Notes under the pieces: model-generated
The model's database searches: none
The model's input: only the letters and a program-made list of their open reading frames with translations
What the model was told of the DNA's origin: nothing
Position numbers and translations under genes: made by a program
Origin: Nocardia neocaledoniensis
Lineage (GTDB): Bacteria; Actinomycetota; Actinomycetes; Mycobacteriales; Mycobacteriaceae
Assembly: GCF_029868625.1 (NCBI RefSeq)
Contig: NZ_JARWOJ010000128.1
Coordinates: 1-51,187 of the forward strand
Length of the DNA stretch: 51,187 bases
Reading direction: 5' to 3'
In this document: piece by piece, positions 1-22,184 of the stretch
Layout of the letters: every line of letters begins with the position of its first letter
Position numbering within the stretch: position 1 is the stretch's first letter

Positions 1-1
1 G

Positions 2-67
2 GACGACGAGGTCGAACAGGTGCGACGGCTCTTCGAGCGCACGCTGCTGGACTGGCCCCGAGCCTGA
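2..67 (+). CDS. C-terminal end of an unidentified protein (partial)
   Basis: Only the last 21 codons and a TGA stop are inside the window. Reading from base 2 gives an acidic/basic helical tail ending in LLDWPRA, with the codon bias of the neighbouring genes, so it looks like a true gene end rather than a chance frame. It runs toward the leftward NRPS-exporter unit and is separated from it by a GC-rich hairpin. The family cannot be recognised from this much sequence. Confidence 0.45.
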   Translation, partial: DDEVEQVRRLFERTLLDWPRA

Positions 68-170
68 GCCCGGGCCGGCGCCGGGGCCGGCCCGCCCCGT
101 GAGGACAAAGAAAACAGGAGGCCGCCATATTTACCCGGGCCACGCTACCCCGGCGGGCTGGCCGACAACG

Positions 171-226
171 GCGGAACCCACCGCCGCCCCCCCCCTTGTG
201 GGGGGGGGGGCCGGGCGTGGTTCCGC
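171..226. terminator. GC-rich hairpin between convergent genes
   Basis: An imperfect inverted repeat: left arm 171-195 starts GCGGAAC and ends in a C run; right arm 200-226 starts with a G run and ends GGTTCCGC; the loop is TTGT. It lies between the rightward gene ending at 67 and the leftward permease ending at 231, as expected for a bidirectional terminator. There is no T tract. The C/G homopolymers could also have been mis-sized by sequencing. Confidence 0.4.
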
Positions 227-230
227 GCCG

Positions 231-1121
231 CTAGTGGCTGGCGACCTTGCGGTACTGCAGCAGCGCGGCGGGCATCGCGGTCGCCAGGATGACCACCGAG
301 CAGATCACCGCGTACAGGATGCAGTTGTCGGCCGCCCAGCCGGTGGCGGGCGCGAACGACGGCGGGGCGTCGTTGTCGAACAGCTTGCGACCGGCCGCCG
401 ACACCGCGGTGATCGGATTCCATTCCGCGATGGTGCGCAGCGGGCCGGGCAGGGTCTCGGCGGAGATGAACGCCGAGGAGATGAACGACAGCGGGAACAT
501 CCAGATCAGGCCCGCGCTCTGCGCGACCTCGACCGTCGGCGAGATCAACCCGGTCAGCGCGCCCACCCAGGACATCGCGAAGGCGAACAGCAGGATGATG
601 GCGAACGCCAGCGCGGCGTCGGCCAGACTGCCGTGGATGCGCCAGCCCACGATGTAGCCGCAGATCACCATCACGCCCAGGCTCAGAATGTTGACGACGA
701 GGTCGGACAGCGTGCGCCCCATCAGCACGGCCAGCCGCGACATCGGCAGCGTCCGCATCCGGTCGATGATGCCCTTCTGCAGGTCACCGGCCAGGCCGAC
801 GGTGGTGAAGGCGGCGTTGAACGCCACCGTCTGGGTGAAGATGCCCGCCAGCAGGAACTCGCGGTACTGATCGCCGCCGAGGGACGCGCCGAAGATGTAG
901 GCGAACAGGAACACGAACATCAACGGCTGGATCGTCGCGGTGACCAGCAGCGTCGGCACCCGCAGGATGGTCAGCAGGTTGCGGTGCGCCACGATCGCGC
1001 TGTCGCGCAGGAACCTGGCGCGCGGCTGGGCTCCCTCCGGAGCGGCGGGCCGCGGTGTACTCGCCGGGATCGGCATATCGCGGGTGTCGGGATCTTCCGC
1101 GACGTCCGGTGCCACGCTCAC
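231..1121 (-). CDS. ABC-2 type exporter permease, DrrB-like
   Basis: A 296-residue integral membrane protein of the ABC-2 permease type, the membrane half of a drug/natural-product exporter. After a polar N-terminus of about 55 residues there are about six hydrophobic segments, including an LLVTATIQPLMFVFLFAYIF stretch and a loop with KGIIDRMRTLPMSR, typical of DrrB/daunorubicin-resistance permeases. The start chosen is the GTG whose bases overlap the TGA stop of the upstream ATPase (GTGA overlap); longer in-frame starts read antisense-like arginine-rich sequence. It is the last gene of an NRPS-ATPase-permease unit, so export of the NRPS product is the natural inference. Confidence 0.9.
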   Translation of the reverse strand: MSVAPDVAEDPDTRDMPIPASTPRPAAPEGAQPRARFLRDSAIVAHRNLLTILRVPTLLVTATIQPLMFVFLFAYIFGASLGGDQYREFLLAGIFTQTVAFNAAFTTVGLAGDLQKGIIDRMRTLPMSRLAVLMGRTLSDLVVNILSLGVMVICGYIVGWRIHGSLADAALAFAIILLFAFAMSWVGALTGLISPTVEVAQSAGLIWMFPLSFISSAFISAETLPGPLRTIAEWNPITAVSAAGRKLFDNDAPPSFAPATGWAADNCILYAVICSVVILATAMPAALLQYRKVASH

Positions 1122-2103
1122 GACAGAATCTCCTCTTGCACATCGTCGGTTTCGGGCTCGACGGCCGGTTCGGCCGGGGTGCCGGTGAGGGACAGGAACA
1201 CGTCGTCGAGGGTGGGCCGGACGACGACGGCGTCGACGACGCACACGCCCGCGTCGTCGAGGCGGCGCAGCGCCTCGACCATGGTGCGCGAACCGTTGCC
1301 GACCACCACGGACACTTCGTCGCTGCCCGGTTCGTGGATGGGTTCGCCGAGACCGACCTGTCCGAGCACCGAGATCGCCGGCGCGGAGTCCTGCCCGGCC
1401 GCCAGGGTGACGGTGAGCCGGTCGCCACCGATCGAGGTCTTGAGCTCGTCGGCCGAGCCGCGCGCGATCACGGTGCCCTTGTCGATCACCGTGATCCGGT
1501 CGGCGAGCAGGTCGGCTTCCTCGAGGTACTGGGTGGTCAGCAGCACGGTGGTGCCGTCGTCGACGAGCTCACCGATCACCTGCCACATGTCCAGCCGACC
1601 ACGCGGGTCCAGGCCGGTGGTCGGCTCGTCGAGCACGACCACCGGCGGCCGCGCGACCAGCGCGCCCGCCAGGTCGAGCCGGCGCGCCATGCCCCCGGAA
1701 TAGGTCCCGGCCCTGCGGCCCGCCGCATGGTCGAGGCCGAGCGCGGTGAGCAACTGCTCGGCCCGCTCGACCGCCTGCTTGCGGGACATGCCGTACAGGC
1801 GGGCCACCATCCGCAGGTTCTCGTAGCCGGTCAGGTTCGCGTCGACCGCCGCGTACTGGCCGGACAGGCCGATCCTGGTCCGCGCGGTGGCCGGGTCGGC
1901 CAGCACGTCGATCCCGGCGACCCGGACCGAGCCGGCGTCGGGGCGCAACAGCGTGGTGACGATCCGCACGGTCGTCGTCTTGCCCGCGCCATTGGGCCCC
2001 AGCAGGCCGAGCACGGTGCCCGCCGGGATCTCCAGGTCGATCTCCTTCAGTACCCGCACCTTGCCGTAACTCTTGGCGAGGCCGCGTACTTCTACCGCCA
2101 AAC

Positions 2104-2107
<4 letters not shown>
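1118..2107 (-). CDS. ABC exporter ATPase, DrrA family
   Basis: The 329-residue ATP-binding subunit of the exporter whose permease follows. It shows Walker A GPNGAGKTT near residue 40, the signature YSGGMARR, Walker B VVVLDEPTTGLDP and, after the nucleotide-binding domain, the roughly 100-residue C-terminal extension usual for DrrA-type proteins. The GTG start overlaps the NRPS stop (GTGA), with AAGGAG about ten bases upstream inside the NRPS 3' end, so translation is coupled to the NRPS. Context implies efflux of, or self-resistance to, the NRPS product; the substrate is inferred, not seen. Confidence 0.93.
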
Positions 2108-15768
<13,661 letters not shown>

Positions 15769-15831
15769 CAAGCACTCCGTTCTGCCTTGTGTCGCAACTC
15801 CCCGAGCAGCGCCCGGGCACACGACGGCCCA

Positions 15832-15851
15832 GGGCGTGGCTATCCACGCCC
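15832..15851. promoter_or_regulatory. Perfect palindrome upstream of the NRPS, possible operator
   Basis: GGGCGTGG-CTAT-CCACGCCC, two perfect 8-bp arms around a 4-base spacer, lies 64 to 83 bases upstream of the NRPS ATG in the 202-base gap behind lnt. Position and symmetry suit a dimeric repressor site for the NRPS-exporter operon, or an RNA hairpin in its leader. The same gap also holds a separated inverted repeat, TTTGTTTC at 15896 and GAAACAAA at 15959. No iron box was seen here. Confidence 0.4.
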
Positions 15852-15970
15852 ATTGATTCGGAGTACTGGGGCAGCCGGATGGCTACCGATGTGGATTTGT
15901 TTCGAGCGCTGTGGATCGGACCCCTATGACGGCGACTTTCGGCCGCTTCCCCCGGGTTGAAACAAACCGC

Positions 15971-17629
15971 TTATTCAGAATTCGGCGAGCTTCGCGAAAC
16001 CTGCGCCTGATTCACTCGGCGACGCCGGAAAAACGTCAGCGCCACGCCGATCGCGGTCAGGATAACGGACGCCACTTCGGGCGCCGCGCCGATCCGTGTC
16101 GCGATCGTCGCCGTGTCGCGCAATGGTAGCTGGGCGACCAGCGCGGCGGGGTCGAGTTGCCGGGTTCGCTGTGTGAGCGTGCCGTCCGCGGTGATGATTC
16201 CGCTGACCCCGGTGGTTGCCGCGACCACGAGAGCGCGGCCGTGTTCGACCGCCCTGACCCGGGACATCGCGAGTTGCTGGTAGGTCATCTCGCTCAGCCC
16301 GAAGGTCGCGTTGTTCGTCGGCACGGTGAGCAATTGAGCGCCCGAGTCCATCGATTGCCGGAACGCCCGATCGAACGCGACCTCGTAACACGTGGCGACA
16401 CCGATCGGAATTCCGGCGGCCGTTACCGAACCGTCACCATTTCCCGGTACGAAATGTCCGGCTTGGTCGGCGTAGGACGAGAACAACCGAAAGAAACTCC
16501 GCATCGGCAAATACTCACCGAAGGGCTGGATGATTTTCTTGTCGTGCCGGTCGCCCGGCCCCGCGGCGCCGTTCCACACCATCACCGAGTTCGTGGTCGT
16601 GCGATCACCGTTCACCAGGACTGCGCCGACCAGGATCGGCGCGCCGATCCGCTCCGAGGCCTCGGTGATCTCGGCGGCGGCGTCGGCGTTGCGCAGCGGA
16701 TCTATATCGGAGGAGTTCTCCGGCCAGATCACCACATCCGGCCGGGCCGCCGCACCGCGGTCGACGGCGGCGGCGAGCTCCTCGGTGCGCCGGACGTGGT
16801 TGTCCAGCACGGCGCGCCGCTGCGCGTTGAAATCGAGTCCGAGCCGCGGCACGCTGCCCTGGATCGCGGCGACCGTGATCGACCGGGTGCCTTCGTCCGG
16901 GGCGGGCAGCGTCGGCCGGAGGATCACTCCGGCGAGGGGCATGATAGCCACAGTGGCGGCGGCCGTGGCAAATCCGACCCGGGTGGCGCGGTCGCGCACG
17001 CGCGGCGCCGGTGTCGCGATCCAGGCGCGCACGCGCAGCCCGAGGGCCGCGAGCGCGGTACCGGTCAGCGCCACCGCGAAGCCGACCAGGGGGGCGCCGC
17101 CGTAGGCGGCCAGCGGCAGATACCAGCCGTCGGCCTGGCCGAAAGCGATACGGCCCCAGGGGAATCCGCCGAAGGGGAAGCTCGAGCGCGCCCATTCGGT
17201 CGCGGTCCAGGCGAGGGCGACCCAGATCGGCCAGCCGGGCAGCTCCCCCAGCCTGCGGGCCAGCACGCCCCACAGCCCGAAATACACCGCGCAGGTCGTC
17301 GAAAGCGCCAGCCAGGGCACCGGCCCCACGTAGATGCCCGTCCACGGCAGCAACGGCACGAAGAACGCCAGCCCGCCGAGCATGCCGTAGCCGAAGCCGC
17401 CACGGAGCTTGCCCGGCCCGCGCACGGCCACCGTCAGCAACGCCACGGCCACCGGGGCCAGAAACCACCACGGCCGGGGCGGGAAGCTCGCGAACAACAG
17501 CAGCCCGCCCGCGGTCGCGGCGAGCATCCGCCACAGGATCTCGTACCGGCCGGGCCCCGACGCTACGGTCGCGGCGGCCGTGGCGCCGGTCGCCGCGTCC
17601 GGGCCGGGTTCGGTGGCGGGATGGATCAT
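15971..17629 (-). CDS. lnt: Apolipoprotein N-acyltransferase
   Basis: A 552-residue membrane enzyme that N-acylates the lipid-modified cysteine of mature lipoproteins, acting at the outer face of the cytoplasmic membrane. The N-terminal 230 residues carry several hydrophobic helices; the C-terminal half is a nitrilase-fold domain with the expected triad: Glu304 in WPENSS, Lys364 in DKKIIQPFGEY and Cys414 in ATCYEV. The ATG at 17629 has GGAG nine bases upstream; an ATG five codons earlier is also possible but lacks a ribosome site. It is on the same strand as the NRPS but 202 bases away, and nothing ties it to that pathway. Confidence 0.93.
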   Translation of the reverse strand: MIHPATEPGPDAATGATAAATVASGPGRYEILWRMLAATAGGLLLFASFPPRPWWFLAPVAVALLTVAVRGPGKLRGGFGYGMLGGLAFFVPLLPWTGIYVGPVPWLALSTTCAVYFGLWGVLARRLGELPGWPIWVALAWTATEWARSSFPFGGFPWGRIAFGQADGWYLPLAAYGGAPLVGFAVALTGTALAALGLRVRAWIATPAPRVRDRATRVGFATAAATVAIMPLAGVILRPTLPAPDEGTRSITVAAIQGSVPRLGLDFNAQRRAVLDNHVRRTEELAAAVDRGAAARPDVVIWPENSSDIDPLRNADAAAEITEASERIGAPILVGAVLVNGDRTTTNSVMVWNGAAGPGDRHDKKIIQPFGEYLPMRSFFRLFSSYADQAGHFVPGNGDGSVTAAGIPIGVATCYEVAFDRAFRQSMDSGAQLLTVPTNNATFGLSEMTYQQLAMSRVRAVEHGRALVVAATTGVSGIITADGTLTQRTRQLDPAALVAQLPLRDTATIATRIGAAPEVASVILTAIGVALTFFRRRRVNQAQVSRSSPNSE

Positions 17630-17686
17630 TCTGTCGGACTCCATGATTCGTCGCGGGCGGAGACGGCCGGGCACGCCGCCGGTCTT

Positions 17687-17711
17687 CGCGTCCCCCTCGG
17701 GGAGACACGCG
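17687..17711. terminator. Possible hairpin terminator after the amidohydrolase
   Basis: CGCG-T-CCCC, a short loop, GGGG, then ACGCG form an interrupted stem in the gap between the amidohydrolase stop and the lnt start. There is no T run, so a terminator role is only plausible. Confidence 0.3.
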
Positions 17712-17819
17712 GTGGTCGAGAGCCGAGCGCCGGACCGAGGTCCGCCGGCTCCCGCCGTGCGCCCCGGCCACCTGCCCGCGCCGGACGACCGGCGGTCGAG
17801 GCGGCGCGGGACATGCCGG

Positions 17820-19412
17820 TCAGGCCGAGTAGATGGTGACGCCGTCACGCACCGTGCGCAGGCAGGTGGGCAGGTCCGCGCCCGGGTCGAGGCGCGGCAG
17901 GCCGGGCACCCGCGAGCGCGGGTCGGTGGACCAGCGCTGGACGGTGTCGGCGGCCGCGGCGACGACGAGCTCACCCGCGTCCCAGACCGCGTAGGAGGCG
18001 GGGGCGCCGGGGACCAGGGTGCCCGCGACACCGTCGCGCACCCCGCCCGCCCGCCAGGCGCCGCGGGTGGCGGCGGCGAAGGCGGCGCGCGGGGACAGGC
18101 CGTGACCGGGGGTGCGGTGGTGCACCGCCGCCCGGACCTGCTTCCAGGGGTTCAGCGTGGTGACCGGCGCGTCCGAACCGATCGCGAGGGAGACGCCGGC
18201 GGCGGCCATGGCGGCGAACGGGTTCAGGGTGGCCGCCCGCTCGGCGCCGAGGCGGGTGGCGTACATGCCGTCCGCGCCGCCCCAGGCCGCGTCGAAGCCG
18301 GGCTGCACCGAGGCGATCACCCCGAGCGCGCCGAGCTGCTCGATGGCGGCGGCGTCGGTCATCTCGGCGTGCTCGACCCGGTGCCCGCGCGCGGCGACGG
18401 CGGGTCCGCCGAGTTCGGCGGCGACGGCGGCGAATCCGGCGACGACGAGGTCCATGGCGGCGTCACCGATGGCGTGGAAGCCGGCCTGGATGCCCGCCTC
18501 CGTGCAGGCCCGCAGGTGCGCGGTGACCGCGTCGCCGTCGAGGAAGTTCTTGCCGCAGCCGCCCGCGTCGGCGTAGGGCTCGCGCAGCAGCGCGGTGTGC
18601 GAACCGAGCGAGCCGTCGACGAACAGGTCACCGCCGAGGGCGGCGACGCCGAGTTCCTCGACCAGCGCGCGGGCCTGGCCGGCGGTGCGCACGGCCTCGC
18701 CCCAGTACGCGCGTACCTCGACACCGTGCTCGAAGGCGAGCAGTTCCCGCAGGTCGTCGCGACCGGAGATGTCGGGCCCCGCGCATTCGTGCACGGCGAC
18801 GATACCGTGCGCGGCGGCGGCGTCCAGCGCCGCGGCGCGGGCCCGGTCACGGTGCGCGGCATCGAGTTTCGCCAGGGCGACGGTGCGCACCCGGTGGTGG
18901 GCGTCGGCGCGGAGGGGTTCGCCGCGGCGGTATCCCTCGTCGAGGTCCCCGGCCGCGTCGAGCAGGGCCGAGGAGGCCACGGCCGAGTGCGCGTCGACGC
19001 GGGCCAGGTAGACGAGCCGACCGGGTCCGGCGGCCTCGTCGAGCTCGGCGACCGTGGGCGGACGCTGCTCGGGCCAGGCCGTGTCGTCCCAGCCCTCACC
19101 GATGATCACGCCGTCGGGATGCGCGGTGGCGTGCGCGCGCACCGCGGCGAGCAACTCGGCCAGCGACGCGGCGCCGCGGACATCGAGCCCGATGAGCTGC
19201 AGGCCCAGCGCGGTGACGTGCACGTGCGGGTCGACGAACGCCGGCGCGACGAACGCGCCGTCGACGTCGATGATCTCGGCGTCGGGATGCATCGCCCGGC
19301 CGGGCGCCTCGGCGCCGAGCCACACCACGGTGCCGTCGGTGACCGCCATCGCGGTCGCGTCCGGGGAGCTGGAACTGTAGAAACGACCGCCGATCAGCAA
19401 CTGGGTACTCAC
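17820..19412 (-). CDS. Amidohydrolase, YtcJ-like (amidohydrolase 3 family)
   Basis: A 530-residue metal-dependent hydrolase. The N-terminal beta sandwich is followed by DPHVHV (metal-binding HxH), then GFHAIGD and HRVEHAEM in the barrel and SDAPV near the end, the motif order of YtcJ/amidohydrolase-3 proteins, which are usually annotated as exoenzyme-like or N-acyl amino-acid hydrolases with unproven substrates. The start is a GTG (MSTQLLIGG), which removes nothing conserved. There is no signal peptide, so it is probably cytoplasmic. Nothing nearby indicates the substrate. Confidence 0.9.
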   Translation of the reverse strand: MSTQLLIGGRFYSSSSPDATAMAVTDGTVVWLGAEAPGRAMHPDAEIIDVDGAFVAPAFVDPHVHVTALGLQLIGLDVRGAASLAELLAAVRAHATAHPDGVIIGEGWDDTAWPEQRPPTVAELDEAAGPGRLVYLARVDAHSAVASSALLDAAGDLDEGYRRGEPLRADAHHRVRTVALAKLDAAHRDRARAAALDAAAAHGIVAVHECAGPDISGRDDLRELLAFEHGVEVRAYWGEAVRTAGQARALVEELGVAALGGDLFVDGSLGSHTALLREPYADAGGCGKNFLDGDAVTAHLRACTEAGIQAGFHAIGDAAMDLVVAGFAAVAAELGGPAVAARGHRVEHAEMTDAAAIEQLGALGVIASVQPGFDAAWGGADGMYATRLGAERAATLNPFAAMAAAGVSLAIGSDAPVTTLNPWKQVRAAVHHRTPGHGLSPRAAFAAATRGAWRAGGVRDGVAGTLVPGAPASYAVWDAGELVVAAAADTVQRWSTDPRSRVPGLPRLDPGADLPTCLRTVRDGVTIYSA

Positions 19413-19442
19413 GGTGACCCAGTCTGCCGTATCGGCCGATCG

Positions 19443-19652
19443 TCAGGTCGGCAGGGACAGGACGGCGCACACGTCGGCGTCGCGGAGCCCTTCCGGAGTG
19501 TGTCCGCCCGCTTCGACGGCGATCAGCTCGAGTCGCCACGCGGCGACCGTGAAATCCGACATGGACTGTCCGGCAGCGGCACTCGCCCTACGCACCGCGT
19601 CGGCCAGTTCCGCGCTCACCTCGATGGTGACTTGCTCGGTGGCCATCGGCAC
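19443..19652 (-). CDS. Small ribbon-helix-helix-like protein
   Basis: A 69-residue protein with an N-terminal EQVTIEVSAELADAVRRAS pattern, a beta strand then helix resembling ribbon-helix-helix (antitoxin-type) DNA-binding proteins, and a non-conserved tail. GTG at 19652 is preferred because AAAGG lies six bases upstream; an ATG two codons later is possible. No toxin-like partner adjoins it: it sits 12 bases after fxsA and 30 bases before the amidohydrolase on the same strand. The function is unknown and the RHH reading tentative. Confidence 0.6.
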   Translation of the reverse strand: MPMATEQVTIEVSAELADAVRRASAAAGQSMSDFTVAAWRLELIAVEAGGHTPEGLRDADVCAVLSLPT

Positions 19653-19664
19653 ACTGTAGACCTT

Positions 19665-20183
19665 TCACCGCCACGGCGCGGCATCCTGCGGCCTACCCGG
19701 TCCGAGCGCGGGCCGAAGGCCGGTGTGGCCGTCGTCGTACCACTGCCCGACGACGTCACCGTCGACCACGTCACCGTCGGCGTCGACCACGACACCGCGG
19801 TACGGCGACGGCGCGAAGGAGGGCAGCGGCCCGAAGCGGCGGGTGCCCAGCTTCTCCAACACCGGCCGCAGCAGCGCCCTGGTCGGCGGGAACAGCGCCA
19901 GCAGCCCGACGACGCCGGTGACCAGGCCGGGGACGAACAGCAGCACCGAGCCGGTGGCGACGAGCAGGCCGTCGGCGACGGCGCTCTCCGCGGTGACCTC
20001 GCCGCGCGCGGCCCGGCGGAACCGGTCGAAGACCCGCCTTCCCTGCGCGCCGAGCAGCAGCAGGCCGGCACCGGAGATCGCGAGCAGCACCACCAGGGCC
20101 CAGCCCGCGCCGATCAGCTGGGCGAGGCCGACGAACGCGGCGATCTCGACGACGAGGTAGAGCACGAACAGCAGGGCGGTCAT
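19665..20183 (-). CDS. fxsA: FxsA family cytoplasmic membrane protein
   Basis: A 172-residue protein with three or four hydrophobic segments in the first 115 residues (LFVLYLVVEIAAFVGLAQLI, WALVVLLAISGAGLLLLGAQ, LLFVPGLVTGVVGLLALFPP) and the GR-VFDRFRRA loop and PGLVTG motif of FxsA proteins. The C-terminal 50 residues are polar and acidic. E. coli FxsA overproduction relieves F-plasmid exclusion of phage T7; the physiological role in actinobacteria is not known. A good AAAGGAT ribosome site precedes the ATG. Confidence 0.88.
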   Translation of the reverse strand: MTALLFVLYLVVEIAAFVGLAQLIGAGWALVVLLAISGAGLLLLGAQGRRVFDRFRRAARGEVTAESAVADGLLVATGSVLLFVPGLVTGVVGLLALFPPTRALLRPVLEKLGTRRFGPLPSFAPSPYRGVVVDADGDVVDGDVVGQWYDDGHTGLRPALGPGRPQDAAPWR

Positions 20184-20248
20184 GGCGATCCTTTCGGACG
20201 ATCTACTCCACTCAACGCGCGAGCGCCCGATTTTTCTCCCGGGCGCGC

Positions 20249-20908
20249 TCAGCCCCCCGGGCGCACCAGGCCGGTCTCGTAGGCCAGCACCACCGCCTGT
20301 ACCCGATCCCGCAAGCCGAGCTTGGTCAGCACGCGGCCGACGTGGGTCTTCACGGTCGCCTCCGACAGGAACAGCGCGGCGGCGATCTCGGCGTTGGAGC
20401 GGCCCGCCGCGATCTGTTCGAGGACTTCGCGTTCGCGGGCGGTCAGCACGTCGAGGATGCCGGGGTCGCGCAGCCCGGCGGGGTCCTCGGCGACGAGCCG
20501 GTCCAGCAGGCGCTTGGTGACCTTCGGGGAGACCACGGCGTCACCCGCGGCGACGCTGCGGATGGCGGAGACGAGGTCCTCGGGCGGGGTGTCCTTGAGC
20601 AGGAAGCCGCTGGCTCCGGCGCGCAGCGCGCCGAGGGCGTGTTCGTCCAGGTCGAAGGTGGTCATCACGAGGACGCGCACGCCGTCGCCCGCGGCGACGA
20701 TGCGGCCGGTCGCGGTGACCCCGTCGACGACGGGCATCCGCACGTCCATCAGGACCACGTCGGGGCGCAGCTGGGTGGCGCGCAGCACCGCCTCGTCGCC
20801 GTTGCCCGCCTCGCCGACGACCTCGATGTCGGGGTGCGCGCCGAGGACCATCTTCAGGCCCATCCGCATGAGTTCCTGATCGTCCACCACGAGCACGCTG
20901 ATCGGCAT
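20249..20908 (-). CDS. Two-component response regulator, NarL/LuxR type
   Basis: A 219-residue regulator. The receiver domain has the DD pair at residues 9-10 and the phospho-acceptor Asp55 in VVLMDVRMP; the C-terminal LuxR helix-turn-helix contains LTAREREVLEQIAAG and EATVKTHVGRVLTKLG. It is encoded 21 bases downstream of the histidine kinase on the same strand, so the two form a kinase-regulator pair. The signal and regulon cannot be inferred. Confidence 0.95.
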   Translation of the reverse strand: MPISVLVVDDQELMRMGLKMVLGAHPDIEVVGEAGNGDEAVLRATQLRPDVVLMDVRMPVVDGVTATGRIVAAGDGVRVLVMTTFDLDEHALGALRAGASGFLLKDTPPEDLVSAIRSVAAGDAVVSPKVTKRLLDRLVAEDPAGLRDPGILDVLTAREREVLEQIAAGRSNAEIAAALFLSEATVKTHVGRVLTKLGLRDRVQAVVLAYETGLVRPGG

Positions 20909-20929
20909 TGCCTCACCCTAGCGGGCGGA

Positions 20930-22096
20930 TCAGTCGGCTTCGGCGCGCAGCGGCAGGGTGGCCAGCACCCGCCAGCGGCCGTCCTCGGTGCGGCCCGCGC
21001 TGAGGGTGCCGCCGAGCACGGCCACCCGCTCGCGCATGCCGACCAGGCCCATCCCGGTGCCGGGGATCCCGGTGTCCACCACCGGAACGCCGCCGCTGTC
21101 GACGATCTCGATCCGGATCTCGTCCGCGCGCCGGTGCACCCGGACCACCGCCTTGGGGCTGGCGCCCGCGTGCCGCAGCGTGTTGGTGAGCGATTCCTGC
21201 ACGATGCGGTGCACGCCGAGACTGACCTCGGGGGTGATGTCGTCGAGTTCGCCGGTCAGTTCCAGGTCGACGGCCAGTCCGGCGTCGCGCATCATCTCGG
21301 CCAGCCGGGCGATCCCGGCGCTGCCGTGCTGGGGCAGCAGTTCGGGCGCGTGCTCGGTCCGCAGGAGGGCGACCGTGCGGCGCAGCTCCCGCAGCGCGTC
21401 GCGGCCGGTGCCCGAGATCGTGGCCAGCGCGCGCTCGGCGGCGTCCGGGTCCTGGCGCAGCGCGTACTTCGCGCCGTCGGCCTGCACGATGATGACGCTC
21501 ACCGCGTGCGCGACCACATCGTGGAGCTCGCGGGCGATGCGGGTGCGCTCGGCGGCCACGGCCTCGTGCGCGCGGCGCTCCTTGTCGTAGTCGGCGACGG
21601 CCAGGCGGGCCGCGACCTCCGCGTCGTAGGCGTGGCGGGCACCGTTGAACTCGGCCAGGGTCCAGCACAGGGCGTAGATCACGGCGACCAGGATCAGGTC
21701 GCCGCCCTCGGGGGTACCGAGCAGCAGCACCGAGGTCACGACGTCGACGCCGAGGAACGCCAGGTAGATCAGTCCCTCGCGCCTGCCGACATAGGCGACC
21801 AGGGTGTAGAGCATCACACCCAACCCGATCAGTGCCACGTGATCGGAGGTGTCCTGGCCGAGCACGTAGCCGGTGATGCTGCACACCTGCGACAGCGCGA
21901 ACATCACCGCCGCCACCGCGCGCGGATACACCCGGCGCAGGATCAACGGCAGCGGCAGGATCACCGAGAAGACCAGGTAGACGGCCTTGTGTGGTTCGTC
22001 GCCCACGCCCGCGGCGTCGAAGACCAGCAGGCAGGCGGCGAGAACGGAATCGGCGACGATGGGCCGTCCGCGGAGCCACAGACTGAACCGGCGCAC
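20930..22096 (-). CDS. Sensor histidine kinase, HisKA_3 type
   Basis: A 388-residue kinase with about five hydrophobic segments in the first 150 residues, a dimerisation/phospho-acceptor motif RELHDVVAHAVSV (His in HDVVAH) and a C-terminal ATPase domain with GTGMGLVGMRERV. This is the DesK/NarX-type architecture that partners LuxR-type regulators. GTG at 22096 (VRRFSLWLRG) is preferred; the ATG 15 codons earlier would leave almost no promoter space before the divergent permease. No extracellular sensor domain of any size is visible, so sensing is probably within the membrane. Confidence 0.9.
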   Translation of the reverse strand: MRRFSLWLRGRPIVADSVLAACLLVFDAAGVGDEPHKAVYLVFSVILPLPLILRRVYPRAVAAVMFALSQVCSITGYVLGQDTSDHVALIGLGVMLYTLVAYVGRREGLIYLAFLGVDVVTSVLLLGTPEGGDLILVAVIYALCWTLAEFNGARHAYDAEVAARLAVADYDKERRAHEAVAAERTRIARELHDVVAHAVSVIIVQADGAKYALRQDPDAAERALATISGTGRDALRELRRTVALLRTEHAPELLPQHGSAGIARLAEMMRDAGLAVDLELTGELDDITPEVSLGVHRIVQESLTNTLRHAGASPKAVVRVHRRADEIRIEIVDSGGVPVVDTGIPGTGMGLVGMRERVAVLGGTLSAGRTEDGRWRVLATLPLRAEAD

Positions 22097-22184
22097 CCGA
22101 CCAGCTTGGCACGAGTGGCGCGCGCCGCCGCGCCCCGACATGAATCGACTGGCTTTCCGCTCGCGATCTTGATTGCCTTACCGG

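Noticed and set aside
15769..15970. Iron box controlling the NRPS
   Set aside because: No TTAGGTTAG-like half-site occurs between the NRPS and lnt, so siderophore function is not supported by regulation.
15971..18031. lnt as a 686-residue protein with a long N-terminal extension
   Set aside because: The extra residues are Arg/Pro/Ser-rich shadow sequence and overlap the amidohydrolase; the ATG at 17629 has a ribosome site.
19443..19652. MbtH-like partner for the NRPS
   Set aside because: The small protein lacks the conserved tryptophans and the NxExQxSxWP pattern of MbtH.
16157..20282. Long rightward open frames opposite lnt, the amidohydrolase and FxsA
   Set aside because: Same antisense composition; the leftward frames contain intact catalytic motifs.
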